Shown here: positions 23,372-31,040 of the stretch, piece by piece
How positions within the stretch are numbered: position 1 is the first letter of the stretch
Layout: the number at the start of each line of letters is the position of its first letter
IMG/VR virus record: IMGVR_UViG_3300035698_000231
Location: 1-35,250 of that record
Strand: one strand, 5' to 3'
Origin: a virus
Length of the DNA stretch: 35,250 nucleotides
The notes under the pieces: model-generated
What the model was told of the DNA's origin: nothing
The model's database searches: none
Seen by the model: only the letters and a program-made list of their open reading frames with translations
Translations under genes and position numbers: made by a program

Positions 23372-23401
23372 GAGGGGCATGGTGCTCCTCACCAACGGGA
23401 G
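23371..23401 (+). promoter_or_regulatory. Leader RNA hairpin next to ribosome site, cassette 1
   Basis: Bases 23371-23378 pair with 23384-23391 in an 8-bp stem (one G-U) with a 5-base loop. The ribosome site GGGAG (23397-23401) follows. The 3' arm (GCTCCTC) could alternatively pair with GGGAG, giving a possible on/off switch. Confidence 0.62.
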
Positions 23402-23408
23402 AAACATC

Positions 23409-23621
23409 ATGGAACAAGTAACGCTAGAACTTAAAACACTCGAAGGCAAGACAGTCACTCGCACGATTGATATTTCTAACATTCAATTCCCAAGCAAAAA
23501 AATCTGCATAACCGCAACTGACCCAGAGATTCAGCGAACAAAGCTTCTTGAATGGATCGAAGAGCGCGGAAACGAGCAGCACGAAACAGAGCTCTCGTTA
23601 GTAAGCTGGTACGTTCACTAA
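23409..23621 (+). CDS. Cassette 1 gene A, small beta-rich protein
   Basis: A 70-residue protein. The ATG at 23409 is set by GGGAG eight bases upstream; the longer frame from 23334 starts in the promoter and is rejected. The N half is beta (VTLELKTLEGKTVTRTIDIS), the C half helical and acidic (RTKLLEWIEERGNEQHE). It is unlike the gene in the same position of cassette 2. The function is unknown. Confidence 0.6.
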   Translation: MEQVTLELKTLEGKTVTRTIDISNIQFPSKKICITATDPEIQRTKLLEWIEERGNEQHETELSLVSWYVH

Positions 23622-23629
23622 AACCAAAC

Positions 23630-23643
23630 GGCCCTACGGGGCC
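23630..23643 (+). promoter_or_regulatory. Intercistronic UACG tetraloop hairpin, cassette 1
   Basis: GGCCC-TACG-GGGCC forms a very stable 5-bp stem with a UNCG-class tetraloop. It is not followed by a T run. CACTCTTGACGGAGA, the ribosome-site leader of gene B, comes directly after. Confidence 0.65.
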
Positions 23644-23663
23644 ACTCTTGACGGAGAAACATT

Positions 23664-23972
23664 ATGGAAATCAATAACTACACTCTCGAGCTCGAAGCTG
23701 ACAACATTGTTAATCAAGCGCTGGTATCTCACAACGAATTCGGTGAAGACGCCGTACAAGTAATCCACGAGATCTGCATCGCTCACCAATGGGCTACCTA
23801 CTACACCAAGGCTTTTGAGCTTTGCTTAAATTGCGACACCGATCAGGGCGAAGATTACCTCGATGATCAAGGTGATACTCACTTCACCAGTATCTCGGAC
23901 CATGCGACCAAGGTAGCCTACGCCACACTGCTTCAAACCTCTATGAAAAAATATTTCCATTATTTTGATTAA
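23664..23972 (+). CDS. Cassette 1 gene B, acidic hypothetical protein
   Basis: A 102-residue acidic protein with ATG set by TTGACGGAGA. It is mostly helical (DAVQVIHEICIAHQWATYYTK) with an acidic loop (DTDQGEDYLDDQGD). The second gene of cassette 1, it precedes the cassette 2 promoter. I do not recognise it; acidic early phage proteins are sometimes DNA mimics or inhibitors, but nothing specific supports that here. Confidence 0.58.
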   Translation: MEINNYTLELEADNIVNQALVSHNEFGEDAVQVIHEICIAHQWATYYTKAFELCLNCDTDQGEDYLDDQGDTHFTSISDHATKVAYATLLQTSMKKYFHYFD

Positions 23973-23988
23973 TTGTCATCTAAAGTGG

Positions 23989-24016
23989 TTGACACCCCTG
24001 ATGGTTCTGCTAATAT
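23989..24016 (+). promoter_or_regulatory. Cassette 2 promoter: TTGACA-N16-TAATAT
   Basis: Perfect -35 (23989-23994), 16-base spacer, 4/6 -10 (24011-24016), in the same context (GGTTGACACCCC) as cassette 1. Confidence 0.72.
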
Positions 24017-24026
24017 GGGAACCATT
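24000..24026. promoter_or_regulatory. Operator dyad flanking the cassette 2 -10 element
   Basis: GATGGTT (24000-24006) and AACCATT (24020-24026) pair at 6 of 7 positions with the same 13-base centre as cassette 1; GGTT-N13-AACC is shared by both. Confidence 0.62.
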
Positions 24027-24057
24027 GGAGGGGCGCGGTGCTCCTCCCAAACGGGAG
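24027..24057 (+). promoter_or_regulatory. Leader RNA hairpin next to ribosome site, cassette 2
   Basis: Bases 24027-24034 pair with 24040-24047, loop 24035-24039, in the same shape as cassette 1. The outermost pair is G-C here and T-A in cassette 1, a compensatory change. GGGAG (24053-24057) follows, and TGCTCC can pair with GGAGCA around it. Confidence 0.65.
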
Positions 24058-24063
24058 CAAGAC

Positions 24064-24276
24064 ATGAAACTCAATCACTACGAAGAAATAACAATACCCA
24101 ATAAAAAATTTGGTGAATTAGAGATTGCGTTTGAGATTTACACGATAGACGATCGAAAATTTTTTGAAATGAGTCCTAAACACAATGATCTTGGCAATGA
24201 TAGGTACTCTAAATTGTTTGATTCTGAATCAGAGTTTAACGCTTATTTGAAACGGTATAGAGCCAAAGCTATATAA
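24064..24276 (+). CDS. Cassette 2 gene A, small hypothetical protein
   Basis: A 70-residue protein, ATG set by GGGAG. It has a beta-rich start (YEEITIPNKKFGELEIAFEIY) and a helical basic end (NAYLKRYRAKAI). It is the same length as gene A of cassette 1 but not obviously homologous; only the control DNA is duplicated. The function is unknown. Confidence 0.58.
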   Translation: MKLNHYEEITIPNKKFGELEIAFEIYTIDDRKFFEMSPKHNDLGNDRYSKLFDSESEFNAYLKRYRAKAI

Positions 24277-24281
24277 TCACC

Positions 24282-24295
24282 GCCCCTTCGGGGGC
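24282..24295 (+). promoter_or_regulatory. Intercistronic UUCG tetraloop hairpin, cassette 2
   Basis: GCCCC-TTCG-GGGGC, a 5-bp GC stem with a UUCG tetraloop, is followed directly by ACTCTTGACGGAGA. Same position and tetraloop class as in cassette 1, different stem sequence. Confidence 0.65.
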
Positions 24296-24314
24296 ACTCT
24301 TGACGGAGAACACC

Positions 24315-24527
24315 ATGGATCCAGTAATCGCAGACCTTAACCGCTACCTCGACGAGTGCGAAGCTTCTATTGACGAGCAGGAAGCAGCCGAGCTTGAGCT
24401 CTACCGCGATCGCCTAGACTGGGCAACTCGCGTACTGTCAAACGAAACATTGACCATAGCCGAGAAGGCGCGCCGAATTGTTGCCGGCATCGAAGAAGAA
24501 GTAGAAGAGGCAATTGAGCGACTTTAA
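24315..24527 (+). CDS. Cassette 2 gene B, small acidic helical protein
   Basis: A 70-residue protein. The ATG at 24315 is set by TTGACGGAGA rather than the TTG at 24300, which lies in that leader. It is very acidic and helical throughout (DEQEAAELELYRDRLDWATR; IEEEVEEAIERL), with likely coiled coil. The function is unknown. It precedes the iteron region. Confidence 0.58.
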   Translation: MDPVIADLNRYLDECEASIDEQEAAELELYRDRLDWATRVLSNETLTIAEKARRIVAGIEEEVEEAIERL

Positions 24528-24653
24528 TTCGCGTTACATAAGGCGCAACAAAGTGTCGCAATGAAACATATATGGCGCATTAAAGTGTTTTATGTTTCAT
24601 ATAAAGTACAAAGCGTTATATAAGGCGCATTTGAATTAAGATGGGAGATTTTG
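24528..24653. other. Iteron-like repeats and inverted repeat before the helicase (possible origin or control site)
   Basis: GCGTTACATAAGGCGCA (24531-24547) recurs as GCGTTATATAAGGCGCA (24613-24629), and a third partial copy CATATATGGCGCATTAAAGTG-like lies at 24567-24587 (the first copy also ends AAAGTG). ATGAAACATA (24561-24570) and TATGTTTCAT (24591-24600) form a perfect 10-bp inverted repeat. AT-rich DNA with short repeats next to a helicase gene is a typical origin layout, but a regulator-binding site is equally possible. Confidence 0.6.
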
Positions 24654-26156
24654 ATGGAGCTTAGACCTCACCAGCAGAAGGGAATCGACATGGTTCGTCA
24701 TTCCCTTCGTACAGGCCACATGAGGCCACTACTGGCAGCCCCTTGCTCGTACGGAAAAACGTACGTGGCCCTAACTATGATGCTTGCCTACGCTGAGACA
24801 GGGCGTCGTTCGGTGTTTTTCGCAGACAGAGTGAAACTCGTGCAGCAAACAGCTGACACGCTGGACCGCATGGGCATTGATTACTCTGTCATGCAGGCTG
24901 ATGATCCACGGTGGGACCCGCGCAAGCTCATTCAAATTGCGTCAATTCAAACCGCAGTGAATCGCCCTAACTTTGATTTTCACTTTGCCGTAGTGGACGA
25001 GGCCCATACTGTCTACAAGGGGTTCAAGGAGAAATACCTAGATCGCTACGACGCTATCCCGTTTGTTGCGCTTTCAGCCACGCCATTCAGTAAGGGCTTG
25101 GGGCAGGTTTGGGATGATCTATTAATCCCTATCACTAGCGAGGAGCTCACTGAGCTGGGTTACTTGGCGCCGATTGATTACTACGTTGGCAGTTCGGTAG
25201 ACACTTCTGGGATTCGCACAAAGCGCTTGCCTACGGGTGGCACTGAGTTTAATCCTGATGACCTAGGTGCTGCGATGATAGAGGATGACCAGCTTAGCGG
25301 TGACATAGTGGAGAATTACCTCAAGCATTCGCCTGACGGCTCAAAGCGCGCGATCGCATTCTGCCCTACCATTGACCATAGCAAGACACTGGTGGACAAG
25401 TTCAATGCTCATCCTAGCGGAATAAAGGCCCGTCACATTGACGGTTATACCGAAGAGGATCTAAGGCAGGCATTGTACGCAGATCACAAGGCAGGGCTAT
25501 TCTCTGTCCTATCATGCAGTCGCTTGCTCGGGACCGGATACGATGCGCCCTATGTAGAGATGTTGATTGATTGCTACCCCTGCAAATCGAAGATAGATTT
25601 CGTGCAGCGCTGCGGAAGGGTGGCTAGGATATCTCCCGAAACTGGCAAGACTCGTGCGATCTACCTTGATCACGCCGGCAACATTGCAAGGAATGGCCAG
25701 CTACCCGATACGATTGTGCCCTATCAGTTAGACGACGGGACCAAGCGTTACAACGAGGACCGTCTGATACAGCAAGAAGAGCGCCAGCCAGTGCTCAGGC
25801 CGTGCCCAGTCTGCACAACTCAAATGAGCGGTAGACGGTGCAAGGCTTGCGGTTATGAGCTACCTGTAGACTCTGAGATTTACACTGACAACGAGATCCT
25901 CAAGAAGATCGAGCGTGAGAATATGCCCAAGCCTGAGCAGTTCTCAATAGACGATAAGTCTCGCTGGCTGTCAGAGCTCTACCACTACGCAAAGCTAAAA
26001 GGGTTTAAGCAAGGCTGGGCCCACTATAAGTACCAAGAGAAGTTCGGAGTAGCGCCGGCCAGAGTTAATCTGACCAAGGTTGACGGAATCTCTCTCGAGG
26101 TTAAGAACTGGATAACATCAAGGAACATTGCTAATGCACATCGACGAGCTCGCTAA
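24654..26156 (+). CDS. SF2 DEAH-box DNA helicase with C-terminal zinc ribbon
   Basis: A 500-residue protein; ATG chosen over a TTG three bases earlier. Motifs: LRPHQQKG, Walker A SYGKT (32-36), DEAH (115-118), SAT (141-143), and QRCGRVAR for motif VI. After the helicase core, CPVC...CKAC (about 386-402) makes a zinc ribbon. The SF2 family includes UvsW-like and type III restriction-type helicases, which remodel branched DNA. Together with the zinc-finger gene after it, it probably forms the phage's replication initiation or fork-remodelling module, with the host supplying polymerase. Confidence 0.88.
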   Translation: MELRPHQQKGIDMVRHSLRTGHMRPLLAAPCSYGKTYVALTMMLAYAETGRRSVFFADRVKLVQQTADTLDRMGIDYSVMQADDPRWDPRKLIQIASIQTAVNRPNFDFHFAVVDEAHTVYKGFKEKYLDRYDAIPFVALSATPFSKGLGQVWDDLLIPITSEELTELGYLAPIDYYVGSSVDTSGIRTKRLPTGGTEFNPDDLGAAMIEDDQLSGDIVENYLKHSPDGSKRAIAFCPTIDHSKTLVDKFNAHPSGIKARHIDGYTEEDLRQALYADHKAGLFSVLSCSRLLGTGYDAPYVEMLIDCYPCKSKIDFVQRCGRVARISPETGKTRAIYLDHAGNIARNGQLPDTIVPYQLDDGTKRYNEDRLIQQEERQPVLRPCPVCTTQMSGRRCKACGYELPVDSEIYTDNEILKKIERENMPKPEQFSIDDKSRWLSELYHYAKLKGFKQGWAHYKYQEKFGVAPARVNLTKVDGISLEVKNWITSRNIANAHRRAR

Positions 26157-26559
26157 CCTATGCGACAAGCCCCGCAAGAACTCCAAGGGCTGGACCGTAT
26201 GCTGTCCGGTTCACGGTGAGAAGAATCCCAGCATGGGACTTACCCTGGGCCGCAAGGGTGACATCATCGCCAACTGCTTTGCGTGTGGCGCTAACGGTAT
26301 GGACCTCGCTGACGCACTGGGAATCAACAAATCAGAGCTTTTCGCCCAACCTCTGCAAAAGGGGCAGGACAGGCACTGGCAACTAAATTCTACAACGGAC
26401 TCAGATGACGGCTTTATCGTAATACACGAGAGCGCCCTAAAACGCGGCGAGAAGCCACGCTATGACGACATGGTAGAGTATAAGCAAGCAAAGGCTAGAC
26501 GAGCTCAGAGATCCGCTCTGGGCCTAGAACAGACGATAATCCCATGGGAGAAACTTTAA
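26134..26559 (+). CDS. Stand-alone CHC2 zinc-finger primase-like protein
   Basis: A 141-residue protein; ATG at 26134 has an AAGGA site. The N-terminal 60 residues form a DnaG-type CHC2 zinc finger: CPVH (C24, H27) then CFACGANG (C48, C51), with NPSMGLTL between. The catalytic TOPRIM domain of primase is absent; the remaining 80 residues are polar. It overlaps the helicase gene. It may recognise the priming or origin site and recruit helicase or host DnaG. A degraded primase is the alternative, but the zinc finger is intact. Confidence 0.78.
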   Translation: MHIDELANLCDKPRKNSKGWTVCCPVHGEKNPSMGLTLGRKGDIIANCFACGANGMDLADALGINKSELFAQPLQKGQDRHWQLNSTTDSDDGFIVIHESALKRGEKPRYDDMVEYKQAKARRAQRSALGLEQTIIPWEKL

Positions 26560-26774
26560 TGATTAATACAGAGTATGACAGAGAGAAAGAAAGACTGAGG
26601 GCAAAGCTCGCTCAGGACAAGGCGGCTTACTTCGCCGCTGGTGGCAAGGTCACTAACTACCCTGCTCAAACCTTTGCCTCAAACCTTCACAGCGACTACA
26701 ACGCCAGAAACAAGAAGGTAAACCTTCGGTTCGGATCAAGAATAGAGCCTAGTTTCCCTAATGCCGTGTTATAA
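26559..26774 (+). CDS. Small basic hypothetical protein
   Basis: A 71-residue protein. ATG at 26559 (TAATG coupling, GGGAG site) is preferred to 26544. It has a charged helical start (REKERLRAKLAQDKAAYFAAGGKVTNY is the core, split here by a short turn) and a basic C-terminal half. The AAYFAAGGKVT segment recurs in small phage proteins. The function is unknown. Confidence 0.55.
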   Translation: MINTEYDREKERLRAKLAQDKAAYFAAGGKVTNYPAQTFASNLHSDYNARNKKVNLRFGSRIEPSFPNAVL

Positions 26775-26775
26775 T
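26767..26775 (+). promoter_or_regulatory. Extended -10 promoter TGTTATAAT before terminase
   Basis: A perfect TATAAT (26770-26775) preceded by TG-T lies 34 bases before the TerS start, with no good -35. It is the likely start of packaging/head-gene transcription and matches the extended -10 before scaffold. Confidence 0.55.
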
Positions 26776-26809
26776 TCAGCAATATGAAGCATTTACAGGA
26801 TTTATCAAA

Positions 26810-27181
26810 ATGAGCTCAGAAGGTCGTCCGCCTAGGGTGTTCTCACCAGCAGAAATTGAAGAGTGCCAGCGCTTGGCCGCGTCAATAACCAAGCGCCAAC
26901 TCGCAGATTATTTTGGTTGTAGTTTCAATACCTTGCAGGCTGCTATGAAAAGGCAGCCTGAATTTAATGAAGCTTACAGGAAGGGAAAGGCCATGGCGAT
27001 CATTCAGATGGCCGGATCATTGCAGATGAAGGGGCTGGACGGTGACGTGGGAGCTGCTAAGTTCTGGCTGTCTCACCAAGCCGGATGGTCTGAGACCAAG
27101 CGCACCGAGCTCTCTGGTCCTAACGGCGACCCCATTGAGATGGACGTTGACATGAAATGGACTATCGAGGTGGTTGAATGA
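26810..27181 (+). CDS. Terminase small subunit
   Basis: A 123-residue protein. The N-terminal HTH (ASITKRQLADYFGCSFNTLQAAMK, split as two helices) would bind the pac site; the middle helix and GAAKFWLSHQAGWSETKR are typical of phage small terminases, where AAKFWL..R.GW is common. The C terminus is a short beta tail. It is immediately upstream of TerL with one small gene between. Confidence 0.83.
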   Translation: MSSEGRPPRVFSPAEIEECQRLAASITKRQLADYFGCSFNTLQAAMKRQPEFNEAYRKGKAMAIIQMAGSLQMKGLDGDVGAAKFWLSHQAGWSETKRTELSGPNGDPIEMDVDMKWTIEVVE

Positions 27182-27369
27182 GCACGGGCCCATGGGAAGG
27201 CGGCAAGGGCTCTCGGCTCCGCAAGTACAACGTGAAAAAGTATCTGGACAACTACAACAAGATATTCGGCAACGCTAAAGAGCCCGAAGCCAATGAAGAG
27301 CTTGGCAATAAATTTCTTGAGTCCGTAAAAGAAATGAAAGCTGAGATCTCTAAGAAGCGCCAAGACTAA
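27178..27369 (+). CDS. Small basic protein between TerS and TerL
   Basis: A 63-residue protein, starting in an ATGA overlap with TerS and ending in TAATG with TerL. It is basic at the N terminus (GGKGSRLRKYNVKKYLDNY) and helical at the C terminus. No known domain. Tight coupling suggests a packaging or DNA-binding accessory. Confidence 0.55.
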   Translation: MSTGPWEGGKGSRLRKYNVKKYLDNYNKIFGNAKEPEANEELGNKFLESVKEMKAEISKKRQD

Positions 27370-28775
27370 TGCCTAAGATGCAGATTCCCAAGAAGCTTCA
27401 GCCTTTCCTCAAGCCTAAGCGCATAAAGGTCGCGCTGGGTGGTAGGGGAAGTGGCAAGAGCATGAGCATCGCTGACTTGTGCCTGATGGACGCAATGACC
27501 AAGGGAATCAAGACGCTTTGCTTTCGTGAGTTCCAGAACAGCATAGACGACTCGGTGCTTAGTATTCTGCGCGCTGAGATAGATCGCCTTAACCTTGCAG
27601 GCTTTGAGGTCCAGAAGTCTCAAATCCTGTATGACGACGAGCCAGCGTTCCGCTTCAAGGGCATGGCCCGTGACCCAGAGGCCATTAAAAGTGCGCATGG
27701 GTTTCAGCGGTTCTGGGTGGAGGAAGCTCAGACAATCTCCTTTGACTCACTCAAGGCCCTAACGCCTACACTCCGCGAGGAGGGCTCAGAGCTCTGGTTC
27801 TCGGCTAACCCTCGGTCATCACTGGACGCATTCAGCCAGCGCTTCATCAAGCCGTTTGAGAAGGAGCTACTGCGCGACGGGTTCTATGAGGACGAAGACC
27901 ATCTGATCATCATGATCAACATTGAGGATAATGCTCTAGCGCCTGACGTTCTAAAGCGTGAGATGGAGGGAGACAGGGATAGGATGAGCCCTGCCCTCTT
28001 TGACCATGTGTGGCGAGGCCATTTCCTAGATGACGTTGAGGACAGCATCATCCCAGCAGAGTGGTTTGATGCAGCGATAGATGCTCACGTTAAGCTAGGC
28101 TTTGAAGGAACCGGCGCAATCATCGCCTCACACGATCCCTCAGACGAAGGAGGGGACAGCAAGGGCTTTGCTCTACGCAAGGGGTCAGTAGTCCTAGACA
28201 TCTGCGAGAAGGTCACAGGCGACGTTGCAGAGGGTATGGACTGGGCTCTACGCAAGGCCCGCGAGTGTCAGGCCGATTGGTTTGTCTGGGACTGTGACGG
28301 CATGGGCATAGCGCTCAAGCGTCAGGTAGATGCCGAGCTCGAGTCTACTGCAATGCAGAAGCACCAGTTCAGAGGCTCAGAGTCACCTGATGACGCAATG
28401 ATCCCTTACAGCGGCTCAGACTCTAAGACCAACCGCGACACGTTCCTGAATAAGCGCGCGCAGTACTGGTGGAAGCTCAGGGACCGCTTCGAGGCGACCT
28501 ACCGCGCAGTCACAAAGGGTGAGTACATAGACCCCGAGAATCTGATCTCTCTGTCGTCTGAGATCCCCGTATTACAGCAGCTCAGGTCCGAGGTGTGTCG
28601 TATACCACAAAAAAGGTCAAACAATGGTAAAATCGCCATAATGACCAAGATAGACATGGCGAAGAAATATCAATTGCCCTCACCTAACATGGGCGACGCA
28701 CTAATGATGGCGATGTTTTCGCCGAAGCAGATCGCCAAGCAGGCGGTCAAAATCAATTTTCAGGGCTGGGGCTAG
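27369..28775 (+). CDS. Terminase large subunit (packaging ATPase/nuclease)
   Basis: A 468-residue protein. The ATPase half has Walker A GGRGSGKS (24-31), Walker B FWVEEAQ (115-121, catalytic Glu) and a coupling motif FSANPRS. The nuclease half has acidic residues in SHDPSDEGGD and VWDCDGMG. The protein pumps DNA through the portal and cuts concatemers. With no cos-like features seen, headful packaging as in P22 is likely. Confidence 0.93.
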   Translation: MPKMQIPKKLQPFLKPKRIKVALGGRGSGKSMSIADLCLMDAMTKGIKTLCFREFQNSIDDSVLSILRAEIDRLNLAGFEVQKSQILYDDEPAFRFKGMARDPEAIKSAHGFQRFWVEEAQTISFDSLKALTPTLREEGSELWFSANPRSSLDAFSQRFIKPFEKELLRDGFYEDEDHLIIMINIEDNALAPDVLKREMEGDRDRMSPALFDHVWRGHFLDDVEDSIIPAEWFDAAIDAHVKLGFEGTGAIIASHDPSDEGGDSKGFALRKGSVVLDICEKVTGDVAEGMDWALRKARECQADWFVWDCDGMGIALKRQVDAELESTAMQKHQFRGSESPDDAMIPYSGSDSKTNRDTFLNKRAQYWWKLRDRFEATYRAVTKGEYIDPENLISLSSEIPVLQQLRSEVCRIPQKRSNNGKIAIMTKIDMAKKYQLPSPNMGDALMMAMFSPKQIAKQAVKINFQGWG

Positions 28776-28778
28776 ACT

Positions 28779-31040
28779 ATGGCTGAGTACGAGAACGGAA
28801 CAGAAGAGAAAGAAGAGGATCAGGAGTCGGGCCAGTATACCGAGGACGATCTCTCGTACAAGGCTAGTTACGATGAGCATCAAGACGTAATCAACTTACT
28901 GTCTTCTTGCCAAGAGGCGGACCACGACAACCGCGAGAACGCCCGCGAGTCTCACTTGTTCATAGACAAAAGGGACGGTCAGTGGGAGCCCATGTGGTGG
29001 AATTCGAACGCTAATCGTCCGCGCTATCAGTTCGACACAGTGAACCCAATCATTGACCAGATCTCTAGCGGCATCGAGGATGCTGATTACGATATCAGGG
29101 TGAGCCCAGCCGGCGGCAATGCGACGAAGGACGTTGCAGCGACCTATGACGGCATTATCCGCAACATTGAGAACCTATCTAACGCTAAGCAGATCTACTC
29201 TCAGGCAGCTCGTGGCATGGTCACCGGCGGCTTTGATGCGTGGCGTGTATGCCATAAGTATGCAGACGACAACTCATTCGATCAGGACATAATGATCGAG
29301 AAGATCGCTAACCCGCTTGATCGGGTATGGTTTGATCCGGCAGCAGAGAAGCAGGATAAGAGCGACTCTCGCTATGCGTTCGTGCTGCATCCGGTAGCCG
29401 TAGACGAATACGAAAGCCGCTGGCCTGAGGGCTCTGGTGAGTCTGTCTCTGATGACCGTGACGGCGATGCTTACTTTGACAAGGCAGAGGTCATTGTTGT
29501 CGGTGAGTTCCTGTATGTAGAGTCTGAGGACCGCGAGCTCGTGCTCATGAGCAATGGCCAGACCCATGAGGTCAGTGACGACTTTGACAAGATCAAAGAC
29601 GACCTTGAGGCTATCGGGGTGACCGAGGTGAAGCGCCGCAAGCGTAAGATGCACAAGGTCTGCTCTAGGTTCTTTGATGGCAAGGACTGGCTAGAGGATG
29701 ACCGCGACACAGTATTCAACCGAATCCCTGTTGTGCCTGTATACGGCAACTTCAAGATCTTCGAGAATAAAACGATCTACTGGGGCGTGGTTGAGAAGCT
29801 ACTAGATCCGCAGCGCGTCCTTAACTACGCGATGAGCCGTGAGATCGAAGAGGGAGCTCTGGCTCCACGAGCCAAGTATTGGATGACCCCCGCCCAAGCA
29901 TTAGGGCACGAGGACCAGCTACGCACCCTAAACACAAACAATGATCCGGTGCAGTTCTTCAACGCTGACCCTGAGTTCCCATCTGTCCCGCAGCAAAACG
30001 GTGGAGCCCAGATCAACGCAGGTCTGCGCACTGTTGCTCAGGCAATGCAGGGCATGATCAACGCAACGGCTGGTATGTTCGCAGCCAACATGGGCGACAA
30101 CCCTAACGCTCAGTCAGGCGTTGCTATACGCCAGCTACAAGACAAGGGCGACAACGGCACTCTCAAGTACAGCCGATCAATGGAAATTGCCATACAGGCT
30201 ACAGGCCAGCTCATCAAGGACGCCATCCCCAAGGTCTACGATACCGAGCGGACTATTCGTGTTCTCAAGGAAGACGAGTCCTATGACATGGCGGACATTA
30301 ACCAGAAGGTGGTTGATAACGCTACCGGCGAGATCGTGGTGATAAACGACCTGAGCGTTGGTGTCTACGACGTAGTATGCAAGGCCGGCCCAAGCTACAA
30401 GAATCGCCAGCAAGAGACTGTAGAGGCCATCACCAATCTAGCGCAGATAGACCCGTCGCTGATGCAGATCGCCGGCGACCTACTACTGCAAAGCGTGGCT
30501 ACCCCAGCGGCAGGCCAGATCGCAGAGCGCAAGCGGGCCCAAATGATTCAGCAGGGCTTGATCCCTATGAAGCAGCTAACCGAGGAAGAGATGGCCGAAA
30601 TGCAGCAGCAGCAGATGCAGGCACAAGGCCAGCAGCAGCAGCCTGATGCGGCAATGGTTCTCGCTCAGGCGGAGGGCATGAAGGCTCAGGCAGAAATGCT
30701 TAAGGCTCAAGTGGACCAAGCCAAGCTGCAAAATGACCAGATGAAGCTACAGATCGAAGCTCAGAAGCTACAGCTAGAGCAAGCCAAGATCGAAGCTCAG
30801 GTTATGAATTCTCAGTCTAGCGCTCAGATCGACGGGTTCAACGCAGAGACCAAGCGCATTGATTCGCAGATCAAAGCTCAGCAGGCCGGTGCGACTATTG
30901 ACCGAACGCAGATTCAGGCATTCGGTGACGAGCTCGACAATCAGGCCAAGATGAACGACATGATGGATGAGCAGCGCCGCAAGGCCCAACTCGGCATGAT
31001 GAGCCCTGAAGACCTAATGAGGATTGCTAACGGTGGCTAA
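28779..31040 (+). CDS. P22 gp1-like portal protein
   Basis: A 753-residue protein; P22 gp1 has 725. It has the P22-portal features: acidic N terminus, DGQWEPMWWNSNANRPRYQF, NPIIDQISSGIEDADYDI and PVVPVYG..KIFENKTIYWGVV, with a long C-terminal Gln/Lys helix (about 600-720) that corresponds to the barrel of P22 portal. The dodecameric portal is the DNA entry gate and nucleates scaffold/coat assembly. It follows TerL by 3 bases. Confidence 0.9.
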   Translation: MAEYENGTEEKEEDQESGQYTEDDLSYKASYDEHQDVINLLSSCQEADHDNRENARESHLFIDKRDGQWEPMWWNSNANRPRYQFDTVNPIIDQISSGIEDADYDIRVSPAGGNATKDVAATYDGIIRNIENLSNAKQIYSQAARGMVTGGFDAWRVCHKYADDNSFDQDIMIEKIANPLDRVWFDPAAEKQDKSDSRYAFVLHPVAVDEYESRWPEGSGESVSDDRDGDAYFDKAEVIVVGEFLYVESEDRELVLMSNGQTHEVSDDFDKIKDDLEAIGVTEVKRRKRKMHKVCSRFFDGKDWLEDDRDTVFNRIPVVPVYGNFKIFENKTIYWGVVEKLLDPQRVLNYAMSREIEEGALAPRAKYWMTPAQALGHEDQLRTLNTNNDPVQFFNADPEFPSVPQQNGGAQINAGLRTVAQAMQGMINATAGMFAANMGDNPNAQSGVAIRQLQDKGDNGTLKYSRSMEIAIQATGQLIKDAIPKVYDTERTIRVLKEDESYDMADINQKVVDNATGEIVVINDLSVGVYDVVCKAGPSYKNRQQETVEAITNLAQIDPSLMQIAGDLLLQSVATPAAGQIAERKRAQMIQQGLIPMKQLTEEEMAEMQQQQMQAQGQQQQPDAAMVLAQAEGMKAQAEMLKAQVDQAKLQNDQMKLQIEAQKLQLEQAKIEAQVMNSQSSAQIDGFNAETKRIDSQIKAQQAGATIDRTQIQAFGDELDNQAKMNDMMDEQRRKAQLGMMSPEDLMRIANGG

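Noticed and set aside
23334-23408. N-terminal extension of the 70-residue gene from a TTG at 23334
   Set aside because: That TTG is part of the TTGACA -35 element, and the extension would translate the promoter and leader hairpin. The ATG at 23409 has a GGGAG site. The same reasoning removes the extensions at 23965, 24300 and 22549.
26544-26558. Earlier ATG for the 71-residue gene
   Set aside because: The GGGAG following this ATG is well placed as the ribosome site for the ATG at 26559, which is also coupled to the previous stop by TAATG.
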